Assembly (NCBI GenBank): GCA_001931535.1
Contig: CP016211.1
Span: 14,957,501-15,021,500 of the forward strand
Direction: 5' to 3'
Origin: Minicystis rosea
Lineage (GTDB): Bacteria; Myxococcota_A; Polyangia; Polyangiales; Polyangiaceae
DNA: 64,000 nt
The position numbers and the translations under genes were made by a program. Within the stretch, counting starts at the first letter, position 1, and each line of letters starts with the position of its first letter. Positions 25,524 to 36,004 of this stretch are shown piece after piece. A model generated the notes under the pieces. It was not told the DNA's origin. It made no database searches and worked only from the letters and a program-made list of their open reading frames with translations.

Positions 25524-26509
25524 CGCAGTGCCTTCACTTGATCGCCCTTGATTTCAAGCACCTCGGGCTTGCCGCCGTAGTGCTTCGAGAGACCCACGTC
25601 GATGCGCCACACCTGCTCGTCGCAGGCCGCGTTGATGCCGTTGCGCTGCACCGTGTGCCCCACGACCATGCGCTTCGCCGGGATGAGCGCCAGCGTTTCT
25701 TTGAGGACCCGGCAGTCTTCTTGATCGGACGCGGCCGAGTAGCGCCGCTGCCAGACGGGCCCATCCTCGTTCGTGAGGATGGCGGGCACGTCGCGGGCGC
25801 TGCCGTCCATCCAGGCGCTCATCTCGCGGTTCATGCGGTCGATGCCGTAGCGTACGTGCTTGGGGAGCAAGCCGCCGTGGAGAAACACCGTATCGCCCAC
25901 GACGGCGATGGTGTTGCGCCGGGCGAGCTTCTTCGCGTAAGGGCCGCCCGGGAGGAACGCAGCGGCGCGCGCGCGTGCGTCTTCCGGCATGCGCCCGAGG
26001 CGAGGATCCATGGTCATCGCGCCCGGGACGCCCGCGAAGTCTTTGTGCGCGCCCTCGGTCACGTAGCGGAAATCGAGCTGAACGTTCATCACCTCGTGGT
26101 TGCCGTTGAGCGCGATCACGGCGCCGCCCTGCGCCTTGGCTTCCTCGGCGAGGCGATCGAAGAGGTCGATGATCTTGCGATCGTCGTCGCCGCGATCGAT
26201 CTCGTCGCCGGTCTGCACGACCATGAGGTCCTTGCCGATCCAATGATCGGCGTCGTCGATGGCGCCCGCGATTTTCAGGGTCGCGCGCGTGGCCGCGAGG
26301 TCGCCGTGGAGATCGCCGATGGCCACGATGCGCGCCGGCGCGGCGAGGCGCGTGGGCGGCACGACGGCGGCGCTGGCCGTCGCGCTCGCGGACGGCGGGG
26401 CCGGGCTCTTCACCGGCGCGGTCGCGCTCTTCGTGGGCTCGGGCACGCCTTTGTCGCAGGCGGCGAGCGTGAGCGCGGCGAAGGCGAGCGAGCGAATCGC
26501 GGGGGACAT
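25520..26509 (-). CDS. Lipoprotein metallophosphoesterase, Shewanella-like phosphatase type
   Basis: 329 aa. Signal peptide with lipobox (LTLAAC), Ala/Pro/Ser linker to ~residue 58, then a calcineurin-like phosphoesterase: GDLHGD, GDEIDRGDDD, NGNHE, a later VVGHT and LHGGL provide the metal-binding Asp/His/Asn ligands of the two-metal centre. The wide spacing between NGNHE and LHGGL fits the Shewanella-like (SLP) branch. Lipid-anchored, so it probably acts in the periplasm or on the cell surface on phosphoprotein or phospho-substrate. First of a two-gene coupled unit with the HTH/Zn-ribbon protein. Confidence 0.87.
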   Translation of the reverse strand: MSPAIRSLAFAALTLAACDKGVPEPTKSATAPVKSPAPPSASATASAAVVPPTRLAAPARIVAIGDLHGDLAATRATLKIAGAIDDADHWIGKDLMVVQTGDEIDRGDDDRKIIDLFDRLAEEAKAQGGAVIALNGNHEVMNVQLDFRYVTEGAHKDFAGVPGAMTMDPRLGRMPEDARARAAAFLPGGPYAKKLARRNTIAVVGDTVFLHGGLLPKHVRYGIDRMNREMSAWMDGSARDVPAILTNEDGPVWQRRYSAASDQEDCRVLKETLALIPAKRMVVGHTVQRNGINAACDEQVWRIDVGLSKHYGGKPEVLEIKGDQVKALR

Positions 26510-26565
26510 TCCCCGGCTCTACCGCAGCGTTTCGCCCCCGGAAATCACTTCCGTGCGGGGCCCGC

Positions 26566-27780
26566 TCACAGCGAGCCGACGACGTCGACCGTGGGTTCCG
26601 GCTGCATGCTGAGGACGGCGCCGACGATCGCGAACACGCCCGCCGCGGCGCCGTACGCGCCGAGCTGGTGGTGCTGAATGAAGAAGCCCGCCATCGACGG
26701 CCCGACGATCTGCGAGATGCTCGTGAGCGATTGGCTCGTGCCCAGCGCGGCGCCCTGCTCTTCGCGGCTGACGCTCTTGGTGATCAGCGTCGTCAGGCAC
26801 GGCCGCACCACCGCCACGCCGAAGCTCGAGAGGACGACGAGGATGAAGAGCTTCGTGTAGCTGTCGCCGATGAGGCCGAGGAACGGATAGGTGATGGCCA
26901 TCGACACGAAGCCGAAGAGCGCGAGGCGCGGCTCGCCCAAGCGTTGAACCAAGCGCTTGATGGCGCCGCCTTGGATCACCGCGCCCACGAAGCCCGAGAC
27001 GCCGTACACCCAGCCGGTCTCCCGCGGGCCGAAATGGAATTGCCGCTCGAGATACAGGCCGAGCCCGCCCGTGAGCACCGCGAACGAGGTGGTGAACGCG
27101 AAGAACTGGAGGAGCCGACGGCGGGCCAGCGGGCGCGTGAGGAAGCGGCCGAGCGCGAGGTTGCGTTGACCCGCGGGCGGCGCGGGCGCGAGCCCCTCTT
27201 CAGCGGCGCGCTCGGCCTTGATCTTCTCGAGCGTGGCCTGATCGGGGAGCAGCGTGGCCGAGAGGATGACGGAGAGCAGCGACAGGGCCGCGGCCATGTA
27301 GGCCGGCGCGGCGAAGCCGAAGCGATGGCTCAGCTCCCCCGAGATCATCGGCCCGAAGAGGAAGCCGCTGCCAAACGCGATCCCGATGAGCGCGAACGAG
27401 CGCGTGCGCTCCGAAGGACGCGTGACGTCGCTGATGTACGCCTGCGCGATGCTGAGGTTGCCCGCGGTGAGGCCGTCGATCATCCGCCCCACGAACAAGA
27501 GCCAAAGGCTGTTGGCGCCGCCGATGATGAGAAACCCCGCGAGCGTGCCCATCTGACTGGCGAGCAGCACCGGCTTGCGGCCGATCCGATCCGAGAGCCG
27601 CCCCAAGATGGGCCCCGAAACGAGCTGGCAGACCGCGTAGCTCGCGATGAGCGTGGTCGCCATCTGGGGCGAAGCGCCGAAGTGCTCCGCATAAAACGGG
27701 AGCAGCGGGAGCATCAGCGTCAGTCCGAGGACATCGACGAAGACGGTCAGGAAGATCGGGAGCAGGGGAGATCGCGTCAT
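26566..27780 (-). CDS. MFS transporter, TetA-like exporter
   Basis: 404 aa with about 12 membrane helices. The MFS signature in loop 2-3 is complete: GRLSDRIGRKPVLL; the N-terminus 'LPIFLTVFVDVLGLTLMLPL' and the 'GRMIDGLTAGNLSIAQAYISD' block match the DHA1/TetA group of drug:proton antiporters (TIGR-type tetracycline efflux-like). Substrate cannot be read from sequence and resistance should not be assumed. Divergent from lhr with 76 bases between the starts. Confidence 0.87.
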   Translation of the reverse strand: MTRSPLLPIFLTVFVDVLGLTLMLPLLPFYAEHFGASPQMATTLIASYAVCQLVSGPILGRLSDRIGRKPVLLASQMGTLAGFLIIGGANSLWLLFVGRMIDGLTAGNLSIAQAYISDVTRPSERTRSFALIGIAFGSGFLFGPMISGELSHRFGFAAPAYMAAALSLLSVILSATLLPDQATLEKIKAERAAEEGLAPAPPAGQRNLALGRFLTRPLARRRLLQFFAFTTSFAVLTGGLGLYLERQFHFGPRETGWVYGVSGFVGAVIQGGAIKRLVQRLGEPRLALFGFVSMAITYPFLGLIGDSYTKLFILVVLSSFGVAVVRPCLTTLITKSVSREEQGAALGTSQSLTSISQIVGPSMAGFFIQHHQLGAYGAAAGVFAIVGAVLSMQPEPTVDVVGSL

Positions 27781-27841
27781 GAGCGGCTCGGAGACGAGGG
27801 GGCTCTCCGACGCGTGGCTCTAGCACGAAGCGCGCGCCCGC

Positions 27842-27847
27842 TATAGT
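27842..27847 (+). promoter_or_regulatory. Possible -10 element close to lhr start
   Basis: TATAGT (5 of 6 to TATAAT) sits 9 bases before the GTG of lhr, in an otherwise very GC-rich spacer. A start point 6-8 bases downstream would give a leader of only a few bases. The matching -35 region is weak. Confidence 0.35.
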
Positions 27848-27856
27848 TGTTCGCCC

Positions 27857-30800
27857 GTGCCGAAAGCTTCGAGCGTGCTCAGCAGCTTCCATGCGCCCGT
27901 GCGCACATGGTTCGCCGCGTCGTTCGCGGAGGCCACGGGCGCGCAGCAAAAGGGCTGGCCCGCGATTCTCTCCGGGGCGTCGACGCTGCTCTTCGCGCCG
28001 ACCGGCTCGGGCAAGACGCTGGCGGCCTTCTTGGTGGCCATCGACCGGCTCATGTTCTCGCCCGAGCCGCACAAGACCGAGCGCTGCCGCGTGCTCTACG
28101 TCTCGCCGCTCAAGGCCCTCGGCACCGACGTGGAGCGCAACCTGCGCGCGCCAATCGCCGGCATCGCGGCCGTGGCCGAGCGCGAAGGCGTCCCGTTCCG
28201 CGTGCCCACCGTGGCGGTGCGCTCCGGCGACACGCCTGCGGGCGAGCGCGCGCGCATCGGCAAGCAACCGCCGGACATTCTCATCATCACGCCCGAGTCG
28301 CTGTATCTGATGCTCACCTCGTCGGCGCGCGCCGGGCTCGCCTCCGTCGAGACGGTGATCATCGACGAGATTCATTCGCTCGTCCCCACGAAGCGCGGCG
28401 CGCATCTCTTCCTCTCGCTCGAACGGCTGGAGTCGTTGCGTCCACGCAACGCCCCTCCGCTCCAACGCATCGGTCTTTCGGCCACCCAGCGCCCGCTGGA
28501 GGAAGTCGCGCGCCTGCTCGGCGGCGGTGAGCTCGGCGTCGGCGGGGAGGGGACGTTTCAACCGCGGCCGGTGACCATCGTCGACGCGGGCACGAAGAAG
28601 GCTTGGGATCTGCGCGTCGAGGTCCCCGTCGAGGACATGAGCAAGCTCGGCGAGATCGAGGAGCTGCCCTCGGGCAGCGCCGCGCAGGGGCCGAAGCGAC
28701 GATCGATCTGGCCATCGATCCACCCGCGCCTCGTGGAGCTGGTGCGCGCGCATCGGTCGACCATGATCTTCGCCAACAGCCGGCGCTTGGCGGAGCGGCT
28801 CGCGGGCGCGCTCAACGAGACGGCGGGCGAGGAGATCGCGCTCGCGCACCATGGATCGATCGCCAAGGAGACGCGCCTCGCCATCGAGGATCGTTTGAAG
28901 CGCGGCGAGCTCCCCGCCATCGTGGCCACCTCGTCGCTCGAGCTCGGCCTCGATCTCGGCGCCGTCGATCTCGTGGTGCAGATCGAGTCGCCGCCCTCGG
29001 TCGCCTCCGGCTTGCAGCGCATCGGCCGCGCCGGGCACTCGGTGGGCGCCGTCTCGCGCGGCGTGATCTTCCCCAAATACCGCGGCGATCTCCTCTCCTC
29101 CGCGACCGCGACGGCGCGCATGGTCGCGGGCGAGGTGGAGGAGATGTTCTATCCACGGAACCCCCTCGACATCCTCGCGCAGCACATCGTGGCCACGGTG
29201 AGCATGGACGCGACGACGGCCGACGCGCTCTTCGCCATGGTGCGCCGGGCCGCGCCCTTCGCCGAGCTCCCCAAGGCTTCGTTCGAGGGCGTGCTCGACA
29301 TGCTTTCGGGGCGTTATCCATCCGACGAGTTCGCCGAGCTGCGCCCGCGCATCACGTGGGATCGCACCACCGGCCGGCTCACCGCCCGCGAGGGCGCGCG
29401 GCGCATCGCGGTCGTGAGCGGTGGCACCATCCCCGATCGTGGGCTCTACGGCGTTTATCTCGCGGACGAAGGCGACGGCAAGAAGAGCCGGCGCGTCGGC
29501 GAGCTGGACGAAGAGATGGTCTTCGAGTCGCGGGCCGGCGACGTGTTCCTCCTCGGTGCGTCGTCGTGGCGCATCACCGAGATCACGCACGATCGCGTGC
29601 TCGTGGTGCCCGCGCCGGGCGAGCCCGGAAAAATGCCTTTCTGGCGCGGCGATCGCCCCGGCCGCCCGCCCGAGCTCGGCCGCGCCATCGGCGCGCTCGC
29701 GCGCACCCTGCTCGCCGAGAAGCCGGCCGCCGCGCGGAAGCGCCTGCGCGAGCATCACGGCCTCGACGAGCGCGCCGCGGACAACCTGCTCGCGTACCTG
29801 CGCGAGCAGGCCGAGGCCACGGGCGAGGTCCCGAGCGATCGCACCATCGTCGTGGAGCGCTACAAGGACGAGATCGGCGACTACCGCGTGTGCGTGCTCT
29901 CGCCCTTCGGATCGCGCGTGCACGCGCCCTGGTGCACCGCGGTGCTCGCGCGCCTCCGCACGGCGAGTGATCAGGATCTCGAAGGCATCTGGTCCGACGA
30001 CGGCATGGTCTTCCGCTTTCCGGGATCGGACGAGCCGCCCGCGATCGACGCGCTCCTGCCCTCGGCCGACGAGATCGAAGATCTCGTAGTCCAGAGCCTC
30101 GGCGGATCCTCGGTCTTCGCCGCGCGTTTCCGCGAGAACGCGGGCCGCGCGCTGCTCTTGCCGCGCCGTCATCCGGGGCAGCGATCGCCGCTCTGGGCCA
30201 CGCGCAAGAAGGCCGCCGATCTCTTGGCGGTCGCGTCGCGCTACGGATCCTTCCCGCTCATCCTGGAGACGTACCGCGAGTGCCTGCGCGACGTCTTCGA
30301 TCTGCCCGGCCTCGTCGAGCTGCTCCGCCAGATCGCTTCGCGCAAGGTGCGCGTGCTGACCGTCGACACGCGCGTGGCCTCGCCGTTCGCGGCCTCGTTG
30401 ATGTTCTCCTACGTCGGCAACTTCCTCTACGACGGCGACGCGCCGCTCGCGGAGCGCCGGGCCCACGCGCTCAGCGTCGATCCGGCTCAGCTCAAGGAGC
30501 TCCTCGGCGAGGCCGAGCTCCGGGAGCTGCTCGACGCGGACGCCATCTTCGAGCTGGAGCGCGGGCTCCAGCGGCTCGATGGGCACCGGCCCGCGACGCA
30601 CGCCGATGGGCTCCACGATCTGCTGCTCTCCATCGGCGATCTCACCGAGGACGAGATCGCGGCCCGCACCGCGCCGCCCGAGGCCGCGCGCGGCTTCATC
30701 GACGAGCTCTCGCGCGATCGTCGCATCGTCTCCTTCACCGTGGCCGGCGAGCGCCGCTGGGCCGCCGCGGAAGACGCGGCCCGCCTGCGCGACGCGCTCG

Positions 30801-32367
30801 GTGTGGTGCCCCCGCGCGGGCTGCCGGCCGCGCTGCTCGAGCCGGTGAAGGATCCGCTCGGCGATCTGCTCTCGCGCTATGCGCGCACACACGGGCCTTT
30901 CCTGATCGAGTCGGCGGCCGCGCGCTTCGGGCTCGGCATCGCGCCGGTGCGCACTGCGCTCGAGCGCCTCGCGGCGGCGGGCCGCGTGGTCGAAGGCGAG
31001 ATCTCACCGGGCCGTCGCTCGCGCGAGTGGTGCGACGTCGAGGTGCTGCGATCGCTCAAGCGTCGATCACTCGCCAAGCTGCGCAAGGAGGTCGAGCCCG
31101 TCCCGCAGGACGCGCTCGGCCGTTTCGCCGTCGAGTGGCATGGCCTCACGCGGTCGCGCTCGGGCCCGATGCCTTGCTCACCGTCATCGAGCAGCTCCAA
31201 GGCGCGCCGCTGCCGGCCTCGGTGCTCGAAGCCGACGTGCTCCCGGCGCGCATCAAAGGCTATCGCGCCGCGGATCTCGATCTCCTCTGCGCCGCCGGCG
31301 AGATCGCGTGGGTCGGCCTCGAGCCCCTCGGTCCGCACGACGGCAAGATCGCGCTCTACCTCGTCGATCAGCTCCCTCTGCTCGGGCCCGCGCCCCGCCG
31401 CGCCGAAGGCGAGCTCTGCGCGCGCGTGCGCGACCTCTTCGAGCAACGCGGCGCCCTCTTCTTCTCCGATCTCGTCGCGGAGACCGGCGCCTTTCAAAAC
31501 GATCTCCTCGCCGCGCTCTGGGATCTCGTGTGGTCCGGCGAGGTCACGAACGACACCCTCGCGCCTCTCCGCAGCTATCAGCGTGGCTCCGCCGCGCAGG
31601 CCAAGGAGCGCCGCACGACCTTCCGCGGCGCGAGCTTCCGATCGCGCCGCGTCGGTCCACCCGGCAGCGAAGGCCGCTGGTCGCTCGTGGGCCGCGGCCG
31701 CCGCGCGCCTTCGGAGACGGAGCGTCGCGCCGCGCTCGCGCGCGTGCTCTTGGAGCGGCACGGCGTGGTCACGCGTGAAGCGGTGCAGGCCGAGGGCATC
31801 GCCGGCGGCTTCTCCGCAGTGTACGAGGTGCTCAAGGCCATGGAGGACGCGGGCCGCGTGCGTCGCGGCTATTTCGTGGCCGGCCTCGGCGCCACGCAGT
31901 TCGCGCTCCCCGGCGCGGACGATCGCCTGCGCGCCGCCCGCGAGCCTCCCGAGGATCCGCGCGCCCTCATCATCGCCGCCACCGATCCCGCGAACCCTTA
32001 CGGCGCCGCGCTCCCGTGGCCCGAGACGGCCGCCGACGGCGACGCTTCCCGCGCGCGCCCGCAGCGCGCCGCCGGCGCGCACGTGGTGCTGCTCGACGGC
32101 GCGCTCGTGGGCTACGTGGGCCGCACCGAGAAGAACCTGCTCACCTTCCTCCCGAAGGACGAGCCCGAGCGTGGCCACGCCGCCGCCGCCCTCGCGGGCG
32201 CGTTGTCCGCGCTCGTGGACGATGGTCGCCGCCGCACCCTCCTGGTCACGCGCGTGGACGGCGAGGACCCCGAGCGATCCCCCATCGGCCCCAAGCTCGT
32301 CGCCGCCGGCTTCACCCCCACGAGCAAGGGATATTTCAAGCGCGCCACCTTGCAGCGGGAGCTGTAG
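27857..32367 (+). CDS. lhr: Long Lhr family DNA helicase, interrupted by a one-base deletion
   Basis: GTG start at 27857. Superfamily 2 motifs are in order: APTGSGKT (47-54), ITPES, DEIH (170-173), LSATQ, TMIFANSRRLAER, then ATSSLELGLD and GLQRIGRAGH. Winged-helix and Lhr-core domains follow, with the long C-terminal extension of full-length Lhr (~1500 aa in E. coli). The first frame loses sense near residue 1100; one extra base in CGGGCCCG (31161-31168) continues as GPDALLTVIEQLQGAPLPAS to the TAG at 32367, giving 1503 aa. Lhr is a 3'-5' translocase implicated in DNA repair. The Nei glycosylase gene begins at the next base. Confidence 0.92.
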
Positions 32368-33174
32368 ATGCCCGAGGGCGACACGCTCCATCGCATCGCG
32401 CAGACGCTCGGCAAAGCCCTCACCGGCAAGGTCTTGGTCGCCTTTTCTTCTCCGCTCCCCGCGCTCGCCGAGGCGAAGCTCGAAGGCCGCACCGTCACCT
32501 CGGTGGAGGCGCGCGGAAAGAACCTGCTCATCCATTTCGACGACGGCCGCGCGCTCCACTCCCACTTGCGCATGACGGGCTCGTGGCACCTCTATCGACC
32601 CGGAGAGCGCTGGCAAAAGCCCGCCCATCAGGCCCGCGCGGTGCTCACCACCGCCGACTTCGTCGTCGTCTGCTTCAACGCGCCCGTGGTCGAGCTGCTC
32701 GCCGCGGGCGGCGTCGATCGCCACGAAGGTTTGCGCCGGCTCGGCCCCGATCTCCTCGATGACGACTTCGATCCTCTCGAGGCCCGCCGTCGTCTCCGCG
32801 AGCGCGGAGATCTCGCCGTCGGCGACGCCATCATGATGCAGAGCGCGCTCGCCGGCATCGGCAACATCTACAAATCCGAGACGCTCTTCGTCTGCAAAAT
32901 CGATCCCTTCGTGCGCGTCGCCGACCTCGATGATCGAACCCTCGATCGCATCATCGAAGAGGCCCGCACCTTGATGCACCGAAACCTCGACGGCGCTCCG
33001 CGCCGCACCCGCACCGCGCTCTCCGGCCCGAGGCTTTGGGTCTACGATCGCGGCGGTCGCCCGTGCCTCACGTGCGGCACGCTCATCAAGGTGCGGCGCC
33101 AGGGGCTCGCGGGGCGGACGACCTATTACTGTCCTTCCTGTCAGCGCGTCGGCGAGCGCCCGCCGCATGGTTGA
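32368..33174 (+). CDS. nei: Fpg/Nei-family DNA glycosylase (Nei2-like)
   Basis: 268 aa, ATG immediately after the lhr stop. The N-terminus MPEGDTLHRIA has the catalytic Pro2 (N-terminal amine after Met removal) and Glu3, typical of Nei/endonuclease VIII. The H2TH region contains GNIYKSETLF with the conserved Asn/Lys, and the C-terminus has a zinc finger CLTCG...CPSC that includes QGLAGRTTYYC, carrying the void-filling/finger Arg. It removes oxidised bases and cuts the strand by beta/delta elimination. The lhr-nei adjacency is also known from mycobacteria (lhr next to nei2), which supports a shared repair role. Confidence 0.93.
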   Translation: MPEGDTLHRIAQTLGKALTGKVLVAFSSPLPALAEAKLEGRTVTSVEARGKNLLIHFDDGRALHSHLRMTGSWHLYRPGERWQKPAHQARAVLTTADFVVVCFNAPVVELLAAGGVDRHEGLRRLGPDLLDDDFDPLEARRRLRERGDLAVGDAIMMQSALAGIGNIYKSETLFVCKIDPFVRVADLDDRTLDRIIEEARTLMHRNLDGAPRRTRTALSGPRLWVYDRGGRPCLTCGTLIKVRRQGLAGRTTYYCPSCQRVGERPPHG

Positions 33175-33434
33175 GCTCGGCGCCGGCGCGATCGAGACAC
33201 GCTGTGCACCAATGGCATTGCATTTCGTTGGCAGCGTTCCGAAGCGGGGATTCCGCTCCAACTATCCGTGATCGTGACGGTGAGCCATTGCGATGTCGCG
33301 GGGGTGAAGTCCCGAAATGGGCAGTCGCGTCATGCCTGCTCGCCCGCGGGGCCGTCTCGTGGTGCTCGCGGATCGCGATAGTTCTCCGCAACAGGGCGCC
33401 TTCGCTGTATCTTCGCCGCCTGCGGAGGCTTGAG

Positions 33435-34199
33435 ATGCGCCGGTCAGGAATCCTTGCGTCTTTTACCATCACGGGTGTCATCGGGATCGTCGTCGGCTGC
33501 GGTGGGATCAGCTCCACCGAGACGCTGTTCGAATCCTCGGGCGGGACGACGACGTCCGGTCACGGCGGCGCAAGCGCGACGAGCAGCACCTCGAGCGGCC
33601 CCGACACGACCAGCAGCAGCGGCTCCACGGGCGGCGGCGGCGCCACCACGTCGAGCTCTTCGAGCAGCTCGAGCAGCAGCTCCTCGTCGAGCAGCTCTTC
33701 CTCCAGCAGCTCGAGCAGCTCTTCCTCCAGCAGCTCGAGCAGCTCTTCGTCGAGCTCCGGCGGCACGAACAAGCTGCCTTGCGGTGACGGTCTGACCTGC
33801 CCCCTCGGCGGGCAGAACGCCTGCTGCTGGGACCAATACGACAACAACACCGGCCCGCAGAACTTCTGCGTCAACGCGGGGCCGGACACCGATGGTTGCA
33901 AGACCTACGATCAAGGCACCGGCAACGGCCGGCAGACGCGCATCGAGTGCCAGACCAGCGCGGCCTGCACCGGCGGCGCGGTCTGCTGCGGCATCCGCGT
34001 GCAGAACGCCAACAGCCCCACGTACTATAGCGACGTGACGTGCGAGACCCAATGCGCTTGGCCGAACCTCCAGCTCTGCGAGCCCAACAAGCCCAACGCG
34101 CCTTGCCCGATCATCAACACCCCGCAGGGCCCGATCCAGCTCGTGTGCCAGCAGAGCGGCCTCTTGCCGGACGGCTACTGGGTTTGCGGCACGCCCTGA
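33435..34199 (+). CDS. Lipoprotein with poly-serine linker and Cys-rich domain
   Basis: 254 aa from ATG 33435 with GGAGG about 6 bases upstream. Signal peptide with lipobox (GIVVGC), then ~75 residues dominated by Ser (an uninterrupted run of about 35 Ser coded by AGC/TCG/TCC/TCT alternation), then a Cys-rich C-terminal domain of ~130 residues with at least 12 Cys (CGDGLTCPLGGQNACC, GGAVCCG, CQQSG). Probably surface exposed and disulfide bonded. The Ser tract is encoded by 12-24-base repeats and may vary in length. Confidence 0.8.
   Translation: MRRSGILASFTITGVIGIVVGCGGISSTETLFESSGGTTTSGHGGASATSSTSSGPDTTSSSGSTGGGGATTSSSSSSSSSSSSSSSSSSSSSSSSSSSSSSSSSSSSGGTNKLPCGDGLTCPLGGQNACCWDQYDNNTGPQNFCVNAGPDTDGCKTYDQGTGNGRQTRIECQTSAACTGGAVCCGIRVQNANSPTYYSDVTCETQCAWPNLQLCEPNKPNAPCPIINTPQGPIQLVCQQSGLLPDGYWVCGTP
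33650..33760 (+). repeat. Coding microsatellite for poly-Ser linker
   Basis: Alternating blocks of AGCAGCTC and TCTTCCTC-type units, with a ~24-base block present almost twice (33693-33743). All codons are Ser, so length change in multiples of three keeps the frame. Confidence 0.75.
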
Positions 34200-34452
34200 T
34201 TCACTGGGGCTGACCGACGGCGCCGCCGCGCGCGGGCGAGAGCTCTGCGTCCGGCGGCGTTCGTGTCTCGAATCCTCAAAAGCGGAAGCGCAGGCTGCCG
34301 CCGGTCGCGCGACCTTACGTCTCGTCGATGCTTCTCGATGGAGCGTGCATGCGGTGCGCCCTTCTTTTTCCGCCTTTCTGCGCTGTCACAGCCCCGTCAC
34401 GCCCATCCCGATAGCGTCACCCGAGCTCCCCCAAACGGGGAAGGAGGGACCC
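34200..34452. other. Intergenic before flavoprotein gene
   Basis: 253 bases with no supported ORF. A CCCCCAAACGGGGAAGGAGGG run at its end contains a small inverted CCCC..GGGG and the ribosome binding site AAGGAGG of the next gene. Confidence 0.45.
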
Positions 34453-35628
34453 ATGACGCACCCCACGACGACCCACACCAACGTGCTTGAAGCCGTGCGC
34501 GATCTCGCGCCCACCCTCTCGGCGCGCGCCGCCGAGATCGAAGCCGCGCGCCGGATACCTGCCGATCTGCTCGCCACGCTCAGGGCCGCCGGCTGCTTTC
34601 GCATGTTCGTTCCGCGGAGCCACGGCGGTGAGGAGCTCGATCTCCTCGCCGGCCTCGACATCCTGGAGACGCTCGCACGCGCCGACGGCGCCACGGGTTG
34701 GACGGTGATGATCGGGGCCGAGAGCCCTCAGCTCTTCTCGCTGCTCGCGGCCGATCGCTTCGACTCCATCTATTCTGCGGGCCCGGACGTCATCCTCGGC
34801 GGCGCCTTCAACGCGCAGGGCGAGGCGCACGTGGTCGAGGGTGGTTATCGGGTCAAAGGCCGTTGGGGCTTTGCCAGCGGCTGCCAGCACGTCGATTGGA
34901 TGTTCGGCAATTGCGTCGTCCTCGCGGACGGCCGCCCGCGTCCAGGCATCGAGGAAGGCGTGCCCGAGGTGCGAGCGGCGCTGTTTCGCCCGGATCACGC
35001 GCGAATCCACGACACCTGGTCCGTGCTCGGCCTCCGCGGCACGGGCAGTCACGACATCTCCGTCGAAGACCTCTTCGTCCCTGCGAGCGACACACTCGAT
35101 ATCTTCATGGGGCGGGCCTCGATCCCCGGTCCCACCTTCGTGATGCCCGTCCTCCATTGCGCCCTTCACATGGCCGCCGTGGCGCTCGGCATCGCGCAAG
35201 GCGCGCTCGACGATCTCGTGTCCCTCGCCCAGAACGGCAAACGCCGCCTCTACGCGCGCGCCTCGCTCAGCGAGGCCCCGCTCTTCCGCCATCGCCTCGG
35301 CCGCGCCGACACCACGCTGCGTGCGGCGCGGGCCGCGCTTCATGCCTTCTCCAACGAGCTTTGGAGCGCCTGCGTGAATGCACCTCAATCCGCGGTCGCC
35401 TTGGCCCCGCGCGCTTCGGCGACGTTGACCTGGGTGGGCGAGGCCGCCGTCGAAGTCGTCGACACCTGCTATCGCGCCGCCGGCGGGAGCGCCGTTCGCG
35501 ACGGCTCCCCGCTCCAGCGGCGCTTCCGCGACATTCACACCTTCACCCAGCACGCCGCCGCCGCCGAAGGCTGGTTCGTGCAAGCCGGTGCCGCCATGCT
35601 CGGGCTCCCGACCGGATTCTGGGTTTGA
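34453..35628 (+). CDS. Acyl-CoA-dehydrogenase-fold flavoprotein (HsaA/DszC-like monooxygenase)
   Basis: 391 aa from ATG 34453 with AAGGAGG 5 bases upstream. N-terminal helical domain: LAPTLSARAAEIEAARRIPA, LRAAGCFRMFVPRSHGGEEL; middle beta domain: GGYRVKGRWGFASGCQHVDW; then WSVLGLRGTGSHDISVEDLF, the segment typical of group D flavin monooxygenases and related dehydrogenases; the C-terminal helical domain ends with the CYRAAGGSAVRDGSPLQRRFRD motif. Such enzymes use FADH2/FMNH2 from a separate reductase to hydroxylate or oxidise small molecules. No reductase gene is adjacent. Substrate unknown. Confidence 0.85.
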   Translation: MTHPTTTHTNVLEAVRDLAPTLSARAAEIEAARRIPADLLATLRAAGCFRMFVPRSHGGEELDLLAGLDILETLARADGATGWTVMIGAESPQLFSLLAADRFDSIYSAGPDVILGGAFNAQGEAHVVEGGYRVKGRWGFASGCQHVDWMFGNCVVLADGRPRPGIEEGVPEVRAALFRPDHARIHDTWSVLGLRGTGSHDISVEDLFVPASDTLDIFMGRASIPGPTFVMPVLHCALHMAAVALGIAQGALDDLVSLAQNGKRRLYARASLSEAPLFRHRLGRADTTLRAARAALHAFSNELWSACVNAPQSAVALAPRASATLTWVGEAAVEVVDTCYRAAGGSAVRDGSPLQRRFRDIHTFTQHAAAAEGWFVQAGAAMLGLPTGFWV

Positions 35629-36004
35629 ATCCCCCAACGAGCATCGGCCCGGGCCCGCTCGGCAAAGCCACCTCGTGTCGCGCGCTCGCCGCGAAAGACG
35701 ACCCCTTGCCTTGACAATCGTGCCGCGCAACGCAAACTGCGCCCCGCTGCTGCGAGGTGGTGCTCCGCCCACCTCGAAACCCGAAGGAGAACCCGACGAT
35801 CTCGTGTCGCCGGCGTGAGGGCACCTCCATGCCCGCGCCGGTGAGCGCGCCCGCCCATCGCCCATCGAGGCTTCGTGAGCGAGCGCCGGCACCGATCGTC
35901 GCAGGTACCGGGCCACCGGGAGTGGATCGGCCGCCGCTCGTGCATCGCACGTGCGCGGAGGCCGTCCGCCGGGGCGCCGCTCATCGGACCCGGGCAAGGC
36001 AGTC
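35629..36004. other. Intergenic between flavoprotein and rtcB genes
   Basis: 376 bases. ORFs here are Arg/Pro-rich and unsupported. A TTGACA hexamer lies at 35711-35716 but no good -10 follows at 16-18 bases, so I mark it only as a weak promoter candidate. Confidence 0.45.

Noticed and set aside
27200..30892. Minus-strand ORF of 1230 codons
   Set aside because: Antisense to lhr and the MFS gene; composition is that of a shadow frame.
35629..36004. TTGACA as the rtcB promoter
   Set aside because: No acceptable -10 at 16-18 bases spacing, so it is not called as a promoter feature.
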